A program made the position numbers and the translations under genes. From positions 98,908 through 162,907 of the forward strand of contig NZ_JACJVQ010000032.1 in assembly GCF_014212135.1 (NCBI RefSeq): a DNA stretch of 64,000 nt, written 5' to 3'. The DNA is from Cohnella thailandensis (GTDB taxonomy: Bacteria > Bacillota > Bacilli > Paenibacillales > Paenibacillaceae). Below, in pieces: positions 1-7,493 of the stretch (position 1 is its first letter; each line of letters opens with the position of its first letter). Below the pieces are notes generated by a model that saw only the letters and a list, made by a program, of their open reading frames with translations, made no database searches and was not told the origin of the DNA.

Positions 1-9
1 TATATAATC

Positions 10-57
10 GCGGATATTCGTAATGGCGGATATTCGCAATGGCGGCGATTCGGAATA
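10..57. repeat. Short tandem repeat, 16-bp unit, about three copies
   Basis: Two nearly identical 16-bp units (gcggatattcgtaatg and gcggatattcgcaatg, one base different) follow head to tail at 10-25 and 26-41. A third, more diverged unit occupies 42-57 (starts gcggcgattcgg). A trace of a fourth (gtcattcgga) follows. The array may extend beyond the left edge of the window. There are no spacers, so it is not a CRISPR. Confidence 0.75.
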
Positions 58-70
58 GGGGTCATTCGGA

Positions 71-133
71 TTGACGGAGGAAGCCGAATGAAGTAAGATG
101 AATTCAGGTTTAGTTGTTTAGTAAATTACTAAA
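71..133 (+). promoter_or_regulatory. Probable promoter and 17-bp palindrome ahead of the DUF6530 gene
   Basis: A sigma-A type promoter reads TTGACG (71-76), 17-bp spacer, TAAGAT (94-99). Just downstream at 117-133 lies the perfect odd palindrome tttagtaaattactaaa, arms of 8 bp around one central A, which looks like a repressor site in the 5' untranslated region. The ribosome binding site aagagg (about 148-153) precedes the ATG at 161. The regulator is unknown. Confidence 0.5.
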
Positions 134-160
134 TATTACGAACAGAAAAGAGGCCTATCC

Positions 161-640
161 ATGAAGATTCCAACGTCGTTAAAGCATAAGCCGGTTATCG
201 TCGCCGCGGATTACGAGCGGATTGACGGCCGCCTCGCCGGCAATACCGATACGAAGGGGCTGTCTCTCGGCCTTGCCCAATGGAACGACCGCGGCAAGGT
301 CGATATCTCGGCCAAGGTCTGGAGGTACACCGGAGAGAAGTGGTCCCGGCAATCGGAGGAATTGCCCCTGCATCGGGTACTGGACCTGTCCATTCTGATC
401 TGCCGCACCTTGGAGCACTTCCGGGAAGCCTATCGACATGAGAGCCTATACGACCCGGAGAAGCCGGTGATCGACCGAATCGGGCTGCAAGGAGATGCCA
501 TGACGGTCGAGGTGTGCACCGACAACGAGAAGATCAAAGAGGACATCAAGCTGTTCAGTCAGGCGCTAAGCGACGACGGAGAGTTAATCGGGGAGAGACT
601 TCGGACTCTCTCGCAACTGCTCAAGGATATGGGGTATTGA
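161..640 (+). CDS. Conserved hypothetical protein, DUF6530 family
   Basis: 159-residue soluble protein with no signal peptide, membrane segment or known catalytic motif. It has the features I associate with the DUF6530 family of Bacilli: an N-terminal stretch with KHKPVIVAADYERIDGR, a central LAQWNDRGKVDISAKVW segment and a C-terminal region with LFSQALSDDGE and ERLRTLSQLLK. Many members of the family have nearly invariant central residues, which suggests a conserved but unknown role. The ATG at 161 has an aagagg ribosome binding site 8 bases upstream. It is followed after 31 bases by the GIY-YIG-like gene on the same strand and may be co-transcribed. Family assignment is from recall, not a search. 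Confidence 0.7.
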   Translation: MKIPTSLKHKPVIVAADYERIDGRLAGNTDTKGLSLGLAQWNDRGKVDISAKVWRYTGEKWSRQSEELPLHRVLDLSILICRTLEHFREAYRHESLYDPEKPVIDRIGLQGDAMTVEVCTDNEKIKEDIKLFSQALSDDGELIGERLRTLSQLLKDMGY

Positions 641-671
641 GCAATATCTTGCCCAAGGAAGGAAGAAAGGC

Positions 672-1034
672 ATGGACAAGAGCAAACGCAAGGAACTGCA
701 AGAGGAGTTCAAGCAGGTCAAGACGTTTATGGGCGTCGTTCGAATCACGAATCGAGCGAACGGCAAGGTCTTCATCGACTCGTATCCGAATCTGAAGAAC
801 AAGTGGCTGACGATTCAGATGCAGCTGGACATGGGCCGGTTCGCGAACGCCGAGCTTCAGCGGGATTGGAAGGAACAAGGCAAGGAAGCCTTCGACTACG
901 AGGTGCTGGAGGAGAAGGATACGTCCGATATCGCCGACGTGCGCTGGGAGACGAAGCAGATGGAGAAACGGTGGCTCGAGAAGCTGCAACCGTACGGAGA
1001 CGCGGGATATAACAAGCCGAAGCCGAAAGCCTAG
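672..1034 (+). CDS. GIY-YIG nuclease family protein, degenerate
   Basis: 120-residue protein recognised as the small Bacillus-type 'GIY-YIG nuclease family' protein. The fold-start region reads TFMGVVRITNRANGKVFIDSYPNLKNKW, so the two signature tyrosines of a true GIY-YIG endonuclease are replaced (GVV for GIY, FID for YIG). A later segment, WETKQMEKRWLEKLQPYGDAGYNK, keeps the glutamate-containing helix and the terminal YNK seen in the family. Nuclease activity is therefore doubtful; nucleic-acid binding is the cautious inference. The ATG at 672 is preceded by aaggaaggaag. It is followed by a strong terminator at 1181-1210 that more likely serves the convergent SDR gene. Confidence 0.7.
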   Translation: MDKSKRKELQEEFKQVKTFMGVVRITNRANGKVFIDSYPNLKNKWLTIQMQLDMGRFANAELQRDWKEQGKEAFDYEVLEEKDTSDIADVRWETKQMEKRWLEKLQPYGDAGYNKPKPKA

Positions 1035-1180
1035 GAGTAGCTATCTCGCCCCCGGCGCCGTTAATTTACCCGCGGCACCTTCAATTAGGGCGATTCTGCG
1101 CTTCGGGATCACGCAACGTGCTTGAACGGCATCAACAGCCTTTCGTCGGACCAAGTACAAATAATGAACGTGACGAATAG

Positions 1181-1210
1181 AAAGCCCGCAACGACATCGT
1201 TGCGGGCTTT
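1181..1210 (-). terminator. Intrinsic terminator after the SDR gene, possibly bidirectional
   Basis: A perfect inverted repeat with 14-bp arms (aaagcccgcaacga / tcgttgcgggcttt) and a 2-base centre. It lies directly after the stop of the minus-strand SDR gene, followed on that strand by a short T-rich run. It may also stop transcription coming from the GIY-YIG-like gene. Confidence 0.8.
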
Positions 1211-1231
1211 GCTGCGTTCACTCGAGAATGC

Positions 1232-1987
1232 TTACTGGAAAATCTCCCCGCCGGCGCAGTTTACGACCGTGCCGTTCAGCATGTCCGCTCCCGTCGTCGC
1301 CGCGAAGATGACGACTTCGGCGATTTCCTCCGGAGTCGCAGGAAGGCTGGGACCCGTCGACGCGCCCAGCTTCGCCATGCGCTCCTCCGTCAGCGTCGTC
1401 ACCGCGTTGGCCGCGATGTTCGTGTTCATCACATTCGGCGCCACGCCGACGGCGCGGATATTCAAGTCCTGATAGTCTTGTCCGATCGACTTGGTCATCG
1501 CCGCGAGCCCGTGCTTCGTCGCCGAGTACAGGCCGTTGAAGGCCGTCGGCTTGAAGCTGTTGGACGATACCGTGTTGACGATGCGGCCGCCGCCGCCGGC
1601 CAGCATGACCGGAATGACGTATTTGAGGCCCAGGAACGCTCCCTTGAGATTGACGCCCGTCACCCGGTCGTACTCGCTCAGCTCGTATTCGTGCAGCAGC
1701 CGCAACGGAACCATGACTCCCGCGTTGTTGGCGAAATAATCGATGCGGCCGAACGCTTCGACCGTCTTCTCCACGTAATGCTTGACATCCTCTTCGCGGG
1801 AGACGTCCGCCTTGACGAAGATCGCTTCCGCTCCGCGCTCCTTCGACAGAGACAGCGTCTCGAGTCCTGCCTGCTCGTTGAAGTCGACAAGGGCCAGGCG
1901 ATAGCCTCTCTCCGCAAGCTTGACGGCAAGGGCCCGTCCTAGCCCGGTGGCCGAACCCGTAATCAAGAATACCTTGGAATCGCTCAT
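1232..1987 (-). CDS. SDR family NAD(P)-dependent oxidoreductase
   Basis: 251-residue classical short-chain dehydrogenase/reductase, the normal length for the family. The Rossmann cofactor motif is TGSATGLG (residues 10-17, GxxxGxG), the structural NNAG is at 87-90, and the catalytic set is Ser141/142, Tyr154 and Lys158 (YSATK). An acidic residue after the second strand (VDF, about 34-36) favours NAD over NADP. It acts in the cytosol on an alcohol or ketone that cannot be named from sequence. The gene is divergent from a TetR-family regulator, 171 bp away, so that regulator probably controls it. Confidence 0.9.
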   Translation of the reverse strand: MSDSKVFLITGSATGLGRALAVKLAERGYRLALVDFNEQAGLETLSLSKERGAEAIFVKADVSREEDVKHYVEKTVEAFGRIDYFANNAGVMVPLRLLHEYELSEYDRVTGVNLKGAFLGLKYVIPVMLAGGGGRIVNTVSSNSFKPTAFNGLYSATKHGLAAMTKSIGQDYQDLNIRAVGVAPNVMNTNIAANAVTTLTEERMAKLGASTGPSLPATPEEIAEVVIFAATTGADMLNGTVVNCAGGEIFQ

Positions 1988-2097
1988 CCGTTACACCTCT
2001 CCAGTTCGTTGATATCGCGATGCGCGAGTTTTTTTACATCGCACTGGTTAGATGGTAACATAATAGCGGCAAGTTGGATAAACACAGGCTCGTTCGG

Positions 2098-2115
2098 GTG
2101 TAGTAAATACGACAC
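2098..2115. promoter_or_regulatory. Candidate TetR operator between the SDR and TetR genes
   Basis: An 18-bp imperfect palindrome, GTGTnGTAnnTACnACAC (14 of 18 positions symmetrical), lies in the 171-bp divergent intergenic region. Size, symmetry and place fit an operator for the adjacent TetR regulator. No clear -35/-10 pair could be fixed on either strand. Confidence 0.4.
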
Positions 2116-2158
2116 TCGTGCTGCGAGGTGTAATCTAAAGTTAAGGAGAGAAGGAATC

Positions 2159-2746
2159 GTGGGCCAACGGGATTACCCCGACATTCGCGTCGTAAGAACG
2201 CGGGCGAGGCTGAGGGAAGCGTTGACGGAGCTACTCCAGGAAGCCTCCTTCGAATCGGTGAACGTCACGGATATCGCCAAGATTGCCGGCATCAACCGGG
2301 TGACCTTCTATAATCACTACGACTCGAAGGACGAGCTGATCGCCGAAATTCTCGATCTGCAGCTTGACGAATACGTGTCGCTCATGGAGAAGTTCGATCC
2401 CAAGGCGCCGACCGAAGGGGTCATCGCGAGCCACGAGAGCTTCATTCGAATCAACTACGAGCACTTCGGGCAATTCTCCAAGGTGTACAAGCTGCTGCTG
2501 TCGGACGATTTTCCCGCTTATACGCAGAGGTTCGTCTCGATCATGCAGAAGAGCATCCGCAACGTCTTGTCCCATATGAAGGGCAACCCCGATCTGGACG
2601 AAGAGGATTACGCGTTCTTCAGCGAATGGATCGTCGGGGGCACGATGCAGACGATTCGGAATTGGATCCGCAGCGGCTTCGATCCATCGGCAGAGGTGAT
2701 CGCGAGAAGAACGATTCAGACGACCCGAATGATGCTGCTCCGATAA
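2159..2746 (+). CDS. TetR/AcrR family transcriptional regulator
   Basis: 195 residues from the GTG at 2159. This start is chosen because the ribosome binding site aaggagagaagg lies just upstream and the open frame further upstream encodes no plausible protein. The N-terminal helix-turn-helix is typical (LREALTELLQEASFESVNVTDIAKIAGINRVTFYNHYDSKDEL). The C-terminal ligand domain resembles the YcgE/TetR_C type common in Bacilli. Its closest neighbour is the divergent SDR oxidoreductase, so it most likely represses that gene and itself, perhaps through the dyad at 2098-2115. The effector is unknown. Confidence 0.85.
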   Translation: MGQRDYPDIRVVRTRARLREALTELLQEASFESVNVTDIAKIAGINRVTFYNHYDSKDELIAEILDLQLDEYVSLMEKFDPKAPTEGVIASHESFIRINYEHFGQFSKVYKLLLSDDFPAYTQRFVSIMQKSIRNVLSHMKGNPDLDEEDYAFFSEWIVGGTMQTIRNWIRSGFDPSAEVIARRTIQTTRMMLLR

Positions 2747-2773
2747 CGGACGCGCCCGGCTTTCTATGGTAGA

Positions 2774-3340
2774 ATGCGTATGGAGAACGAGAAAACGAGA
2801 AAACGAAACGAAAGAGGATTGATTCCCATTCAGGTTGAAACGACGCTTACCAAAGAAGATTTCTGGAACCTTAACAAGTACGTGCTCTGGAACAAGCAGA
2901 GGAAGACCGTCCTGACGATGCTGTTCGGTTATCCGGTCGTGTTGTTCCTGCTGTTCATGATCATGGATTACGCCATCTGGATTTGCATCGCGGCAGCCCT
3001 CGTTCTGGGAGGCGGCTCTCTGTGGTTCTTCTACTACCGATTCAAGGGCAGGGTCATGAAGGTGCCGGTCGACAACCCGGCCCTGCTGGGCACCCAATCC
3101 TTCGAGATCGGCGCAGAGGGCTTCTGGGAGAGCACGAGCGCGAACCGCACGTTCACCGAATGGCAAGGGATCGAATCGATCGAGCAGAACAACGAATATA
3201 TCGTCGTGTTTGTCAGCCGGATGCATTGCCATCTCCTTCCGAAGAGGGATTTCGCTTCTCCGGCGCAAGCGGAGGAGTTTTACCGGACGGCGATCGGCTA
3301 TTGGCAAGCAGGCCGAAGCGGCGGCAGGAACGCAGGATGA
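2774..3340 (+). CDS. YcxB-like membrane protein
   Basis: 188 residues with two adjacent transmembrane segments (about residues 46-66 and 69-87), followed by a soluble C-terminal domain of about 90 residues with the pattern SFEIGAEGFWE...EWQGIESIEQNNEYIVVFVS typical of YcxB-family proteins. Function unknown. The start is uncertain: the ATG at 2774 has no good ribosome binding site and overlaps a -10-like tagaat, whereas an aaagagga site sits immediately before a TTG at 2819, which would remove 15 residues. The stop codon overlaps the next start (ATGA at 3337-3340), implying translational coupling with the phosphotransferase gene. Confidence 0.65.
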   Translation: MRMENEKTRKRNERGLIPIQVETTLTKEDFWNLNKYVLWNKQRKTVLTMLFGYPVVLFLLFMIMDYAIWICIAAALVLGGGSLWFFYYRFKGRVMKVPVDNPALLGTQSFEIGAEGFWESTSANRTFTEWQGIESIEQNNEYIVVFVSRMHCHLLPKRDFASPAQAEEFYRTAIGYWQAGRSGGRNAG

Positions 3341-4149
3341 AGCTCGGGGCCCTGATCGGTGTCGGCAATACCGCAAGCGTATACGAGTGGGGAAGCACGG
3401 AGGTTATCAAGCTGTTCCACGATTGTTTCGATGCGGCGTCGGAGGCGGGGAAGGAAGCACGCAATGCCGAGATTGTCGACGGCCTAAACGTCAGGACGCC
3501 GAGATTCTCCGGTCTCGTCGAGCACGAGGGCAAGCCGGGTTTGGTGTACGAGAGAATCGAAGGGAAGACGATGCTGCGGCAGATCGAATCCACGGCGGAG
3601 AGCATCGATTATCATGCCAAGCTCATGGCTCAACTGCAGTTCGAATTGCATCAGGTTCGGGTGCGAAACGATTCGAATTTAAAAAAAGAGCTGGAGAATC
3701 GACTGAATTGGACGGAAGAACTGAACGACGGGGAGAAGCGGCAGATTCGAGCGATCCTGGCATCCTTGCCCGAGGGCAATGCCCTGTGCCATTATGATTT
3801 TCATCCCGACAACATTATCCTGTCGCCGAACGGTCCCGTCATCATCGACTGGATGAACGTCCTGATCGGCGATCCGGCGGCGGATGTCGCCAGAAGCTCC
3901 ATGATCCTGCAGTCGACGGATCTTCCTTCGAATGCGCCCGAATGGCTCGCGAACGGCTGGCTATCTAATAGAGAGTACCGCGTGTGGTTCTATGAACAGT
4001 ATTGGCGCGAGTATCAAACGTTGTCCGGAATGCTCTTAAGCGACGTGGAGCAATGGATGGTGCCGACGATAGCCGCAAGAATCATAGAAGTCGACCGGGT
4101 TTCTCGCGGTCGCTATTTGGAGAATATGAGATCGAGGTTAGCCCGATGA
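3337..4149 (+). CDS. Aminoglycoside phosphotransferase (APH) family kinase-like protein
   Basis: 270 residues from the ATG at 3337, which overlaps the stop of the upstream gene by ATGA. A small kinase fold is evident: a glycine-rich start (ALIGVGNTASVYEWG, residues 5-19), a conserved lysine (EVIKLF), the catalytic loop HYDFHPDN (His152, Asp154, Asn159) and the metal-binding IIDW (Asp171). Family members phosphorylate aminoglycosides or small metabolites; the sequence gives no substrate, and calling it a resistance enzyme would be unsafe. It ends in an ATGA overlap with the TPR gene, so the three genes 2774-4628 form one coupled operon. Confidence 0.85.
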   Translation: MKLGALIGVGNTASVYEWGSTEVIKLFHDCFDAASEAGKEARNAEIVDGLNVRTPRFSGLVEHEGKPGLVYERIEGKTMLRQIESTAESIDYHAKLMAQLQFELHQVRVRNDSNLKKELENRLNWTEELNDGEKRQIRAILASLPEGNALCHYDFHPDNIILSPNGPVIIDWMNVLIGDPAADVARSSMILQSTDLPSNAPEWLANGWLSNREYRVWFYEQYWREYQTLSGMLLSDVEQWMVPTIAARIIEVDRVSRGRYLENMRSRLAR

Positions 4150-4628
4150 CGGATTTAGAGCAAGCGATTTTTCTTAGACAAGCCGGCGAGCATGATCAAG
4201 CAAGAGCATTGCTGCTTGACTTGATCGAGCGGGATTCGGCGAACCCGGCCGTCTGGTACCAGTGCGCGTGGGTTCACGACGTGATGGAGCGGGAACGAGA
4301 GGCCGTTCTCTTTTATCGGAAGGCGCTGGAGCTTGGAATTGCCGGAGAGGACCGGGAAGGAGCCTACCTTGGGTTGGGCAGCACCTACCGGACGCTAGGC
4401 ATGTATGCGGATGCCGGGGCCGTTCTGGAACAAGCGATGCGGGAATACCCGGAGAACAGGGAATTCCTCGTGTTCTATGCGATGGTACTGCACAACAGGA
4501 AGGAACATGACAAGGCGATGGAGATCGTGTTGCGGCAGCTTGCGGAAACGAGCGGCGACAAGGGGATTCAATCGTACAAGCAGGCGATCTTATTCTACTC
4601 GGACAAGTTGGTTGAAATCTGGGAATAG
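4146..4628 (+). CDS. Tetratricopeptide repeat protein
   Basis: 160 residues from the ATG at 4146 (ATGA overlap with the preceding stop). It is almost entirely helical, with three to four TPR units; the clearest are AIFLRQAGEHDQARALLLDLIERD, AVWYQCAWVHDVMEREREAVLFYRKALELG and AYLGLGSTYRTLGMYADAGAVLEQAMREYP. This is a protein-protein interaction scaffold of the small Bacillus TPR type. Its operon partners are a membrane protein and an APH-fold kinase, which gives no pathway. Followed by a strong hairpin shared with the convergent epimerase gene. Confidence 0.85.
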   Translation: MTDLEQAIFLRQAGEHDQARALLLDLIERDSANPAVWYQCAWVHDVMEREREAVLFYRKALELGIAGEDREGAYLGLGSTYRTLGMYADAGAVLEQAMREYPENREFLVFYAMVLHNRKEHDKAMEIVLRQLAETSGDKGIQSYKQAILFYSDKLVEIWE

Positions 4629-4639
4629 TTCCGCATAAA

Positions 4640-4680
4640 AACGGCCATGCAACGCGATTCGTTCGCGAGGCATGGCCGTT
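4640..4680. terminator. Bidirectional terminator between the TPR and epimerase genes
   Basis: Inverted repeat with 11-bp perfect arms, aacggccatgc (4640-4650) and gcatggccgtt (4670-4680). An A-run on one side and T-rich flank on the other suit both convergent genes. The stop codon of the epimerase gene lies inside the right arm. Confidence 0.75.
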
Positions 4681-5590
4681 ATGTCAGGATGGACCGATAG
4701 GTTTGCTTCAGTCCTTCGATCAGACTGCTGCGGGGGCTCCATTCCAAGACGCGTTCCGCCAGGCGGTTATCCAAGCAGCTGTCCCTAATATCGCCGGCCC
4801 TCGCCGGGCTGTGCTCTACGCCCAATTCCGGTTCGTGAATCCGCTTGAGAAGGTCGACCAGCTGGTTGATCGAAGTCCTTCTTCCGGTGCTGATGTTGAC
4901 GGTCTGTCCGTCCCCCTTGCGGACGGCGGCCAAATTGGCTTCCACGATATCTTGAACGTAGATGAAATCGCGGGTTTGTTCGCCGGTTCCGTGGACGGTC
5001 AGAGGCAAATTTTGCTTGAGCTTGTTCATAAAGACGGAGATGACGCCTCCCTCGCCGCGGGAGGTCTGGCGGGGACCGTACACGTTGCTGTACCGCAAGA
5101 TCGTATAAGGCAATCCGGAGAGACGATGGAACAACCGAATGCTTTTCTCCGCGGTGTCTTTGGATAAGCCGTAGAAGGAGATGGGGGAGGTTGCCATGCT
5201 CTCATCTTTGGGATATTGGCTGCCCTCTCCGTAGACGGCGCTGGTCGACGAGAAGACAAGCTTCCGGACGCCCGATTGCTTGCAAGCCTGCAGAATCCGC
5301 AAGGTTCCGACGACATTCGTATTCGAATCCTGAGCGGGATTCGCGATCGAGCTCTGGACGTCTATCTGCGCGGCCAGATGGAACAGCACGTCGGGGCGGA
5401 TCGCCTGGATGAGGTCCGAGATATTCTCCATAGTAATGTCTTCCTCATGCAAGCGAGCGGATGGGTGGACCTGCTCTCGGAGCCCGCTCGAGAGGTTGTC
5501 GATAATGTGCACTTCGGCGCCGCCCAGCCGAAGCGCATCCGCCAGATGAGAACCGATAAAACCGGCGCCGCCCGTAACGAGAGCTTTCAT
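4679..5590 (-). CDS. NAD-dependent epimerase/dehydratase (UDP-glucose 4-epimerase-like)
   Basis: 303-residue extended SDR. GGAGFIG (GxxGxxG at residues 7-13) binds NAD, Asp31 follows beta-2, and the catalytic set is the SST segment near 114-116 with Tyr140 and Lys144 (YGLSK). The C-terminal half carries the usual nucleotide-sugar elements RYSNVYGPRQ and RDFIYVQDIVEA. Such enzymes epimerise or dehydrate UDP- or dTDP-sugars for cell-wall or exopolysaccharide synthesis. It stands alone here without glycosyltransferases, so whether it is GalE or a related epimerase cannot be decided. Confidence 0.85.
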   Translation of the reverse strand: MKALVTGGAGFIGSHLADALRLGGAEVHIIDNLSSGLREQVHPSARLHEEDITMENISDLIQAIRPDVLFHLAAQIDVQSSIANPAQDSNTNVVGTLRILQACKQSGVRKLVFSSTSAVYGEGSQYPKDESMATSPISFYGLSKDTAEKSIRLFHRLSGLPYTILRYSNVYGPRQTSRGEGGVISVFMNKLKQNLPLTVHGTGEQTRDFIYVQDIVEANLAAVRKGDGQTVNISTGRRTSINQLVDLLKRIHEPELGVEHSPARAGDIRDSCLDNRLAERVLEWSPRSSLIEGLKQTYRSILT

Positions 5591-5684
5591 AATCCAACTC
5601 CTAACGAAGGAACTGGAATAGTGTACGATTCGCGTCCAAGGCTTGCGTGTGCGCTTGACTCAAGAATAAAAAACTCGGTCGGAG

Positions 5685-5714
5685 TTGAAATCCCGTCTAG
5701 GGTCGTGTTATCAT
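5685..5714 (+). promoter_or_regulatory. Probable promoter of the Lsa-like ABC-F leader
   Basis: TTGAAA (5685-5690), 18-bp spacer, TATCAT (5709-5714). This would start transcription near 5721, just ahead of the ribosome binding site of the leader peptide. Low sequence match but a fitting position. Confidence 0.4.
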
Positions 5715-5748
5715 TCAAGTAATTCAAGGACAGGAGTTGAACGCGATA

Positions 5749-5766
5749 ATGGATTTTTCTTGCTAA
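5749..5766 (+). CDS. Leader peptide (MDFSC) of the ABC-F attenuator
   Basis: A five-codon ORF (ATG GAT TTT TCT TGC TAA) with a ribosome binding site aaggacaggag at 5726-5736. Very short upstream ORFs before a terminator are a known feature of regulated ABC-F resistance genes in Bacilli, such as vmlR, lmo0919 and vga genes. A drug-stalled ribosome here would lie next to the hairpins that follow. The spacing of 12 bases from the ribosome binding site is a little long. Confidence 0.5.
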   Translation: MDFSC

Positions 5767-5778
5767 GGTTCAAACGAG

Positions 5779-5932
5779 ATAAGCGATTTTATCGCCTATT
5801 TTCTTTGCCTAATGCAAGAAAGATGCCATATCCGTTCACTCAGACGAATATCCCGATCCGGCCCGTCGCGGGCGGATTCGCCTTATTTATTTGAGTCGCG
5901 AGAAGCATCTTTCTTGCGGCTCATTTTATTTT
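5779..5932 (+). promoter_or_regulatory. Transcription attenuator upstream of the Lsa-like ABC-F gene
   Basis: Three RNA structures can be drawn. First, a small hairpin at 5779-5799 (9-bp stem, one mismatch) followed by tttcttt. Second, a terminator at 5893-5922: a 12-bp stem (two G-U pairs) with a 6-base loop, followed by attttatttt. Third, an alternative pairing of gcaagaaagatgc (5814-5826) with gcatctttcttgc (5905-5917), a perfect 13-bp match that would occupy the terminator loop and right arm. The second and third are mutually exclusive, the signature of a terminator/antiterminator switch. The inference is that ribosome stalling on the leader peptide favours the antiterminator and turns the gene on. 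Confidence 0.7.
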
Positions 5933-5949
5933 GCGCGGGAGGATATTTC

Positions 5950-7428
5950 ATGTCATTAATCAATGTGAGAAACCTAACGTTTGCCTATGAGGGCAGCTAC
6001 GACAATATTTTCGAGAACGTCAGCTTTCAGATCGATACCGATTGGAAGCTAGGGTTTACGGGGAGGAACGGAAGAGGGAAGACGACTTTCCTGAACCTGC
6101 TGCTCGGCAAGCACGAGTACGGCGGTCACATTAGCGCTAATGTGAGCTTCGAGTATTTTCCCTATCCGGTTCCGAACAAAGAGGATAACACGCTGGACGT
6201 GGTCGGCGGGATTTACCCCGATTACGTCCATTGGGAATTGATGCGCGAGCTTAGCTTGTTAGACGTCACCGAGGACGTGCTGTACCGGCCGTTCGAATCG
6301 TTGTCGAACGGCGAGCAGACGAAGGTGCTGCTGGCCGCCTTGTTCCTTAAGGAGAACAGCTTCCTTCTGATCGACGAACCGACGAACCACCTGGATCTCC
6401 AAGCCCGAAAGCTGGTCAGCGACTACCTTCGCAATAAGAAGGGCTTCATTCTCGTATCTCACGACCGGGCGTTCCTGGATCGGTGCGTCGATCACATTCT
6501 GTCGATCAACAAGACGAATATCGAGATTCAGCAGGGCAACTTCAGCAGCTGGATGGAGAACAAACAGAGACAGGACCAATTCGAGATGGCCGAGAACGAC
6601 AAGCTTCGCAAAGACATCAAGAGACTGAGCGAGGCGGCGGCGCGCACGAGCCATTGGTCGGACGAAGTGGAGAAGACGAAGAACGGAACCCGCAACGGGG
6701 GACTCCGGCCGGATAAGGGCTATATCGGACACAAGGCCGCGAAAATGATGAAGCGTTCCAAAGCGATCGAGAACAGGCAGCAAGCGGCGGCGGAGGAGAA
6801 ATCCAAGCTGCTGCGCAACATCGACGGCACGGAGAGCCTGAAGATCGGCCAATTGGCTTATCATAAGCATCAGCTTGCGGAACTAGACCGCGTCTCGATA
6901 GCTTACGGCGATCGGAAGGTTTGCGAGAATGTCAGCTTCGCGATCGAGCAAGGAGACCGCATCGCGCTGTCCGGCAAGAACGGAGCGGGAAAGTCCAGCT
7001 TGCTGAAGCTCATCCTGGGAGAAGAGATCGAGCACTCGGGTACCGTCCGGATCGGAAGTCAGCTGCGCATCTCCTACGTCTCTCAAGACACCGCTCACCT
7101 GAAGGGGAATTTGGCCGATTACGCCAGGGAGCAGGACATCGAGGAAAGCCTGTTTAAAGCGATCTTGCGCAAGCTGGACTTCTCCCGAACGCAGTTCGAG
7201 AAGGACATGGCGGACTTCAGCGGAGGACAGAAGAAGAAGGTGCTGATCGCCAGAAGCTTATGCGAGAAAGCGCATCTGTATATATGGGATGAACCGCTCA
7301 ACTTCATCGACGTCCTATCCCGCATGCAGATCGAGGATTTGCTGCTGACTCATGAACCGACGATCTTGTTCGTGGAGCACGACAGCGAATTCTGCAGGCA
7401 AATCGCAACCAAAACGATACAGCTGTAA
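5950..7428 (+). CDS. ABC-F ribosomal protection protein, Lsa-like
   Basis: 492 residues from the ATG at 5950, which has gcgggaggat just upstream. The frame is open back to 5812, but that ATG has no ribosome binding site and lies inside the attenuator. Two fused ATPase domains: Walker A GRNGRGKTT and GKNGAGKSS, signatures LSNGEQTK and FSGGQKKK, Walker B FLLIDEP and LYIWDEP. There are no membrane segments. The interdomain linker with HWSDEVEKTKNGTRNG and GYIGHKAAKMMKRSK is characteristic of the Lsa group, which displaces lincosamides, streptogramin A and pleuromutilins from the ribosome. The leader architecture supports drug-inducible expression. Substrate range is inference. Confidence 0.88.
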   Translation: MSLINVRNLTFAYEGSYDNIFENVSFQIDTDWKLGFTGRNGRGKTTFLNLLLGKHEYGGHISANVSFEYFPYPVPNKEDNTLDVVGGIYPDYVHWELMRELSLLDVTEDVLYRPFESLSNGEQTKVLLAALFLKENSFLLIDEPTNHLDLQARKLVSDYLRNKKGFILVSHDRAFLDRCVDHILSINKTNIEIQQGNFSSWMENKQRQDQFEMAENDKLRKDIKRLSEAAARTSHWSDEVEKTKNGTRNGGLRPDKGYIGHKAAKMMKRSKAIENRQQAAAEEKSKLLRNIDGTESLKIGQLAYHKHQLAELDRVSIAYGDRKVCENVSFAIEQGDRIALSGKNGAGKSSLLKLILGEEIEHSGTVRIGSQLRISYVSQDTAHLKGNLADYAREQDIEESLFKAILRKLDFSRTQFEKDMADFSGGQKKKVLIARSLCEKAHLYIWDEPLNFIDVLSRMQIEDLLLTHEPTILFVEHDSEFCRQIATKTIQL

Positions 7429-7431
7429 AAA

Positions 7432-7488
7432 AGAAGAGCTCCAGACGACCCGGCGTTCGACGCAAGCGGATCTTCGGGGAGCTCTTCT
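7432..7488. terminator. Hairpin between the ABC-F and RNase J genes
   Basis: Arms agaagagctcc (7432-7442) and ggagctcttct (7478-7488), 11 bp perfect with a long 35-base loop, placed between the convergent stops. An A-run precedes and T-rich bases follow, so it can serve both directions. Confidence 0.6.
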
Positions 7489-7493
7489 CTATG

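Noticed and set aside
10..57. CRISPR array
   Set aside because: The 16-bp units are contiguous with no spacers and no cas gene is in the window.
2231..3376. 381-residue minus-strand frame
   Set aside because: It is antisense to the TetR and YcxB-like genes and has low-complexity arginine/histidine-rich composition typical of shadow frames in GC-rich DNA.
3337..4149. Aminoglycoside resistance gene
   Set aside because: The APH fold is clear, but sequence alone does not show aminoglycoside specificity, and its coupled neighbours are not resistance genes.
5812..5949. N-terminal extension of the Lsa-like ABC-F protein by 46 residues
   Set aside because: The frame is open, but the ATG at 5812 has no ribosome binding site and the segment coincides with the attenuator stems. 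ATG 5950 has gggagga and starts with a typical ABC-F N-terminus.
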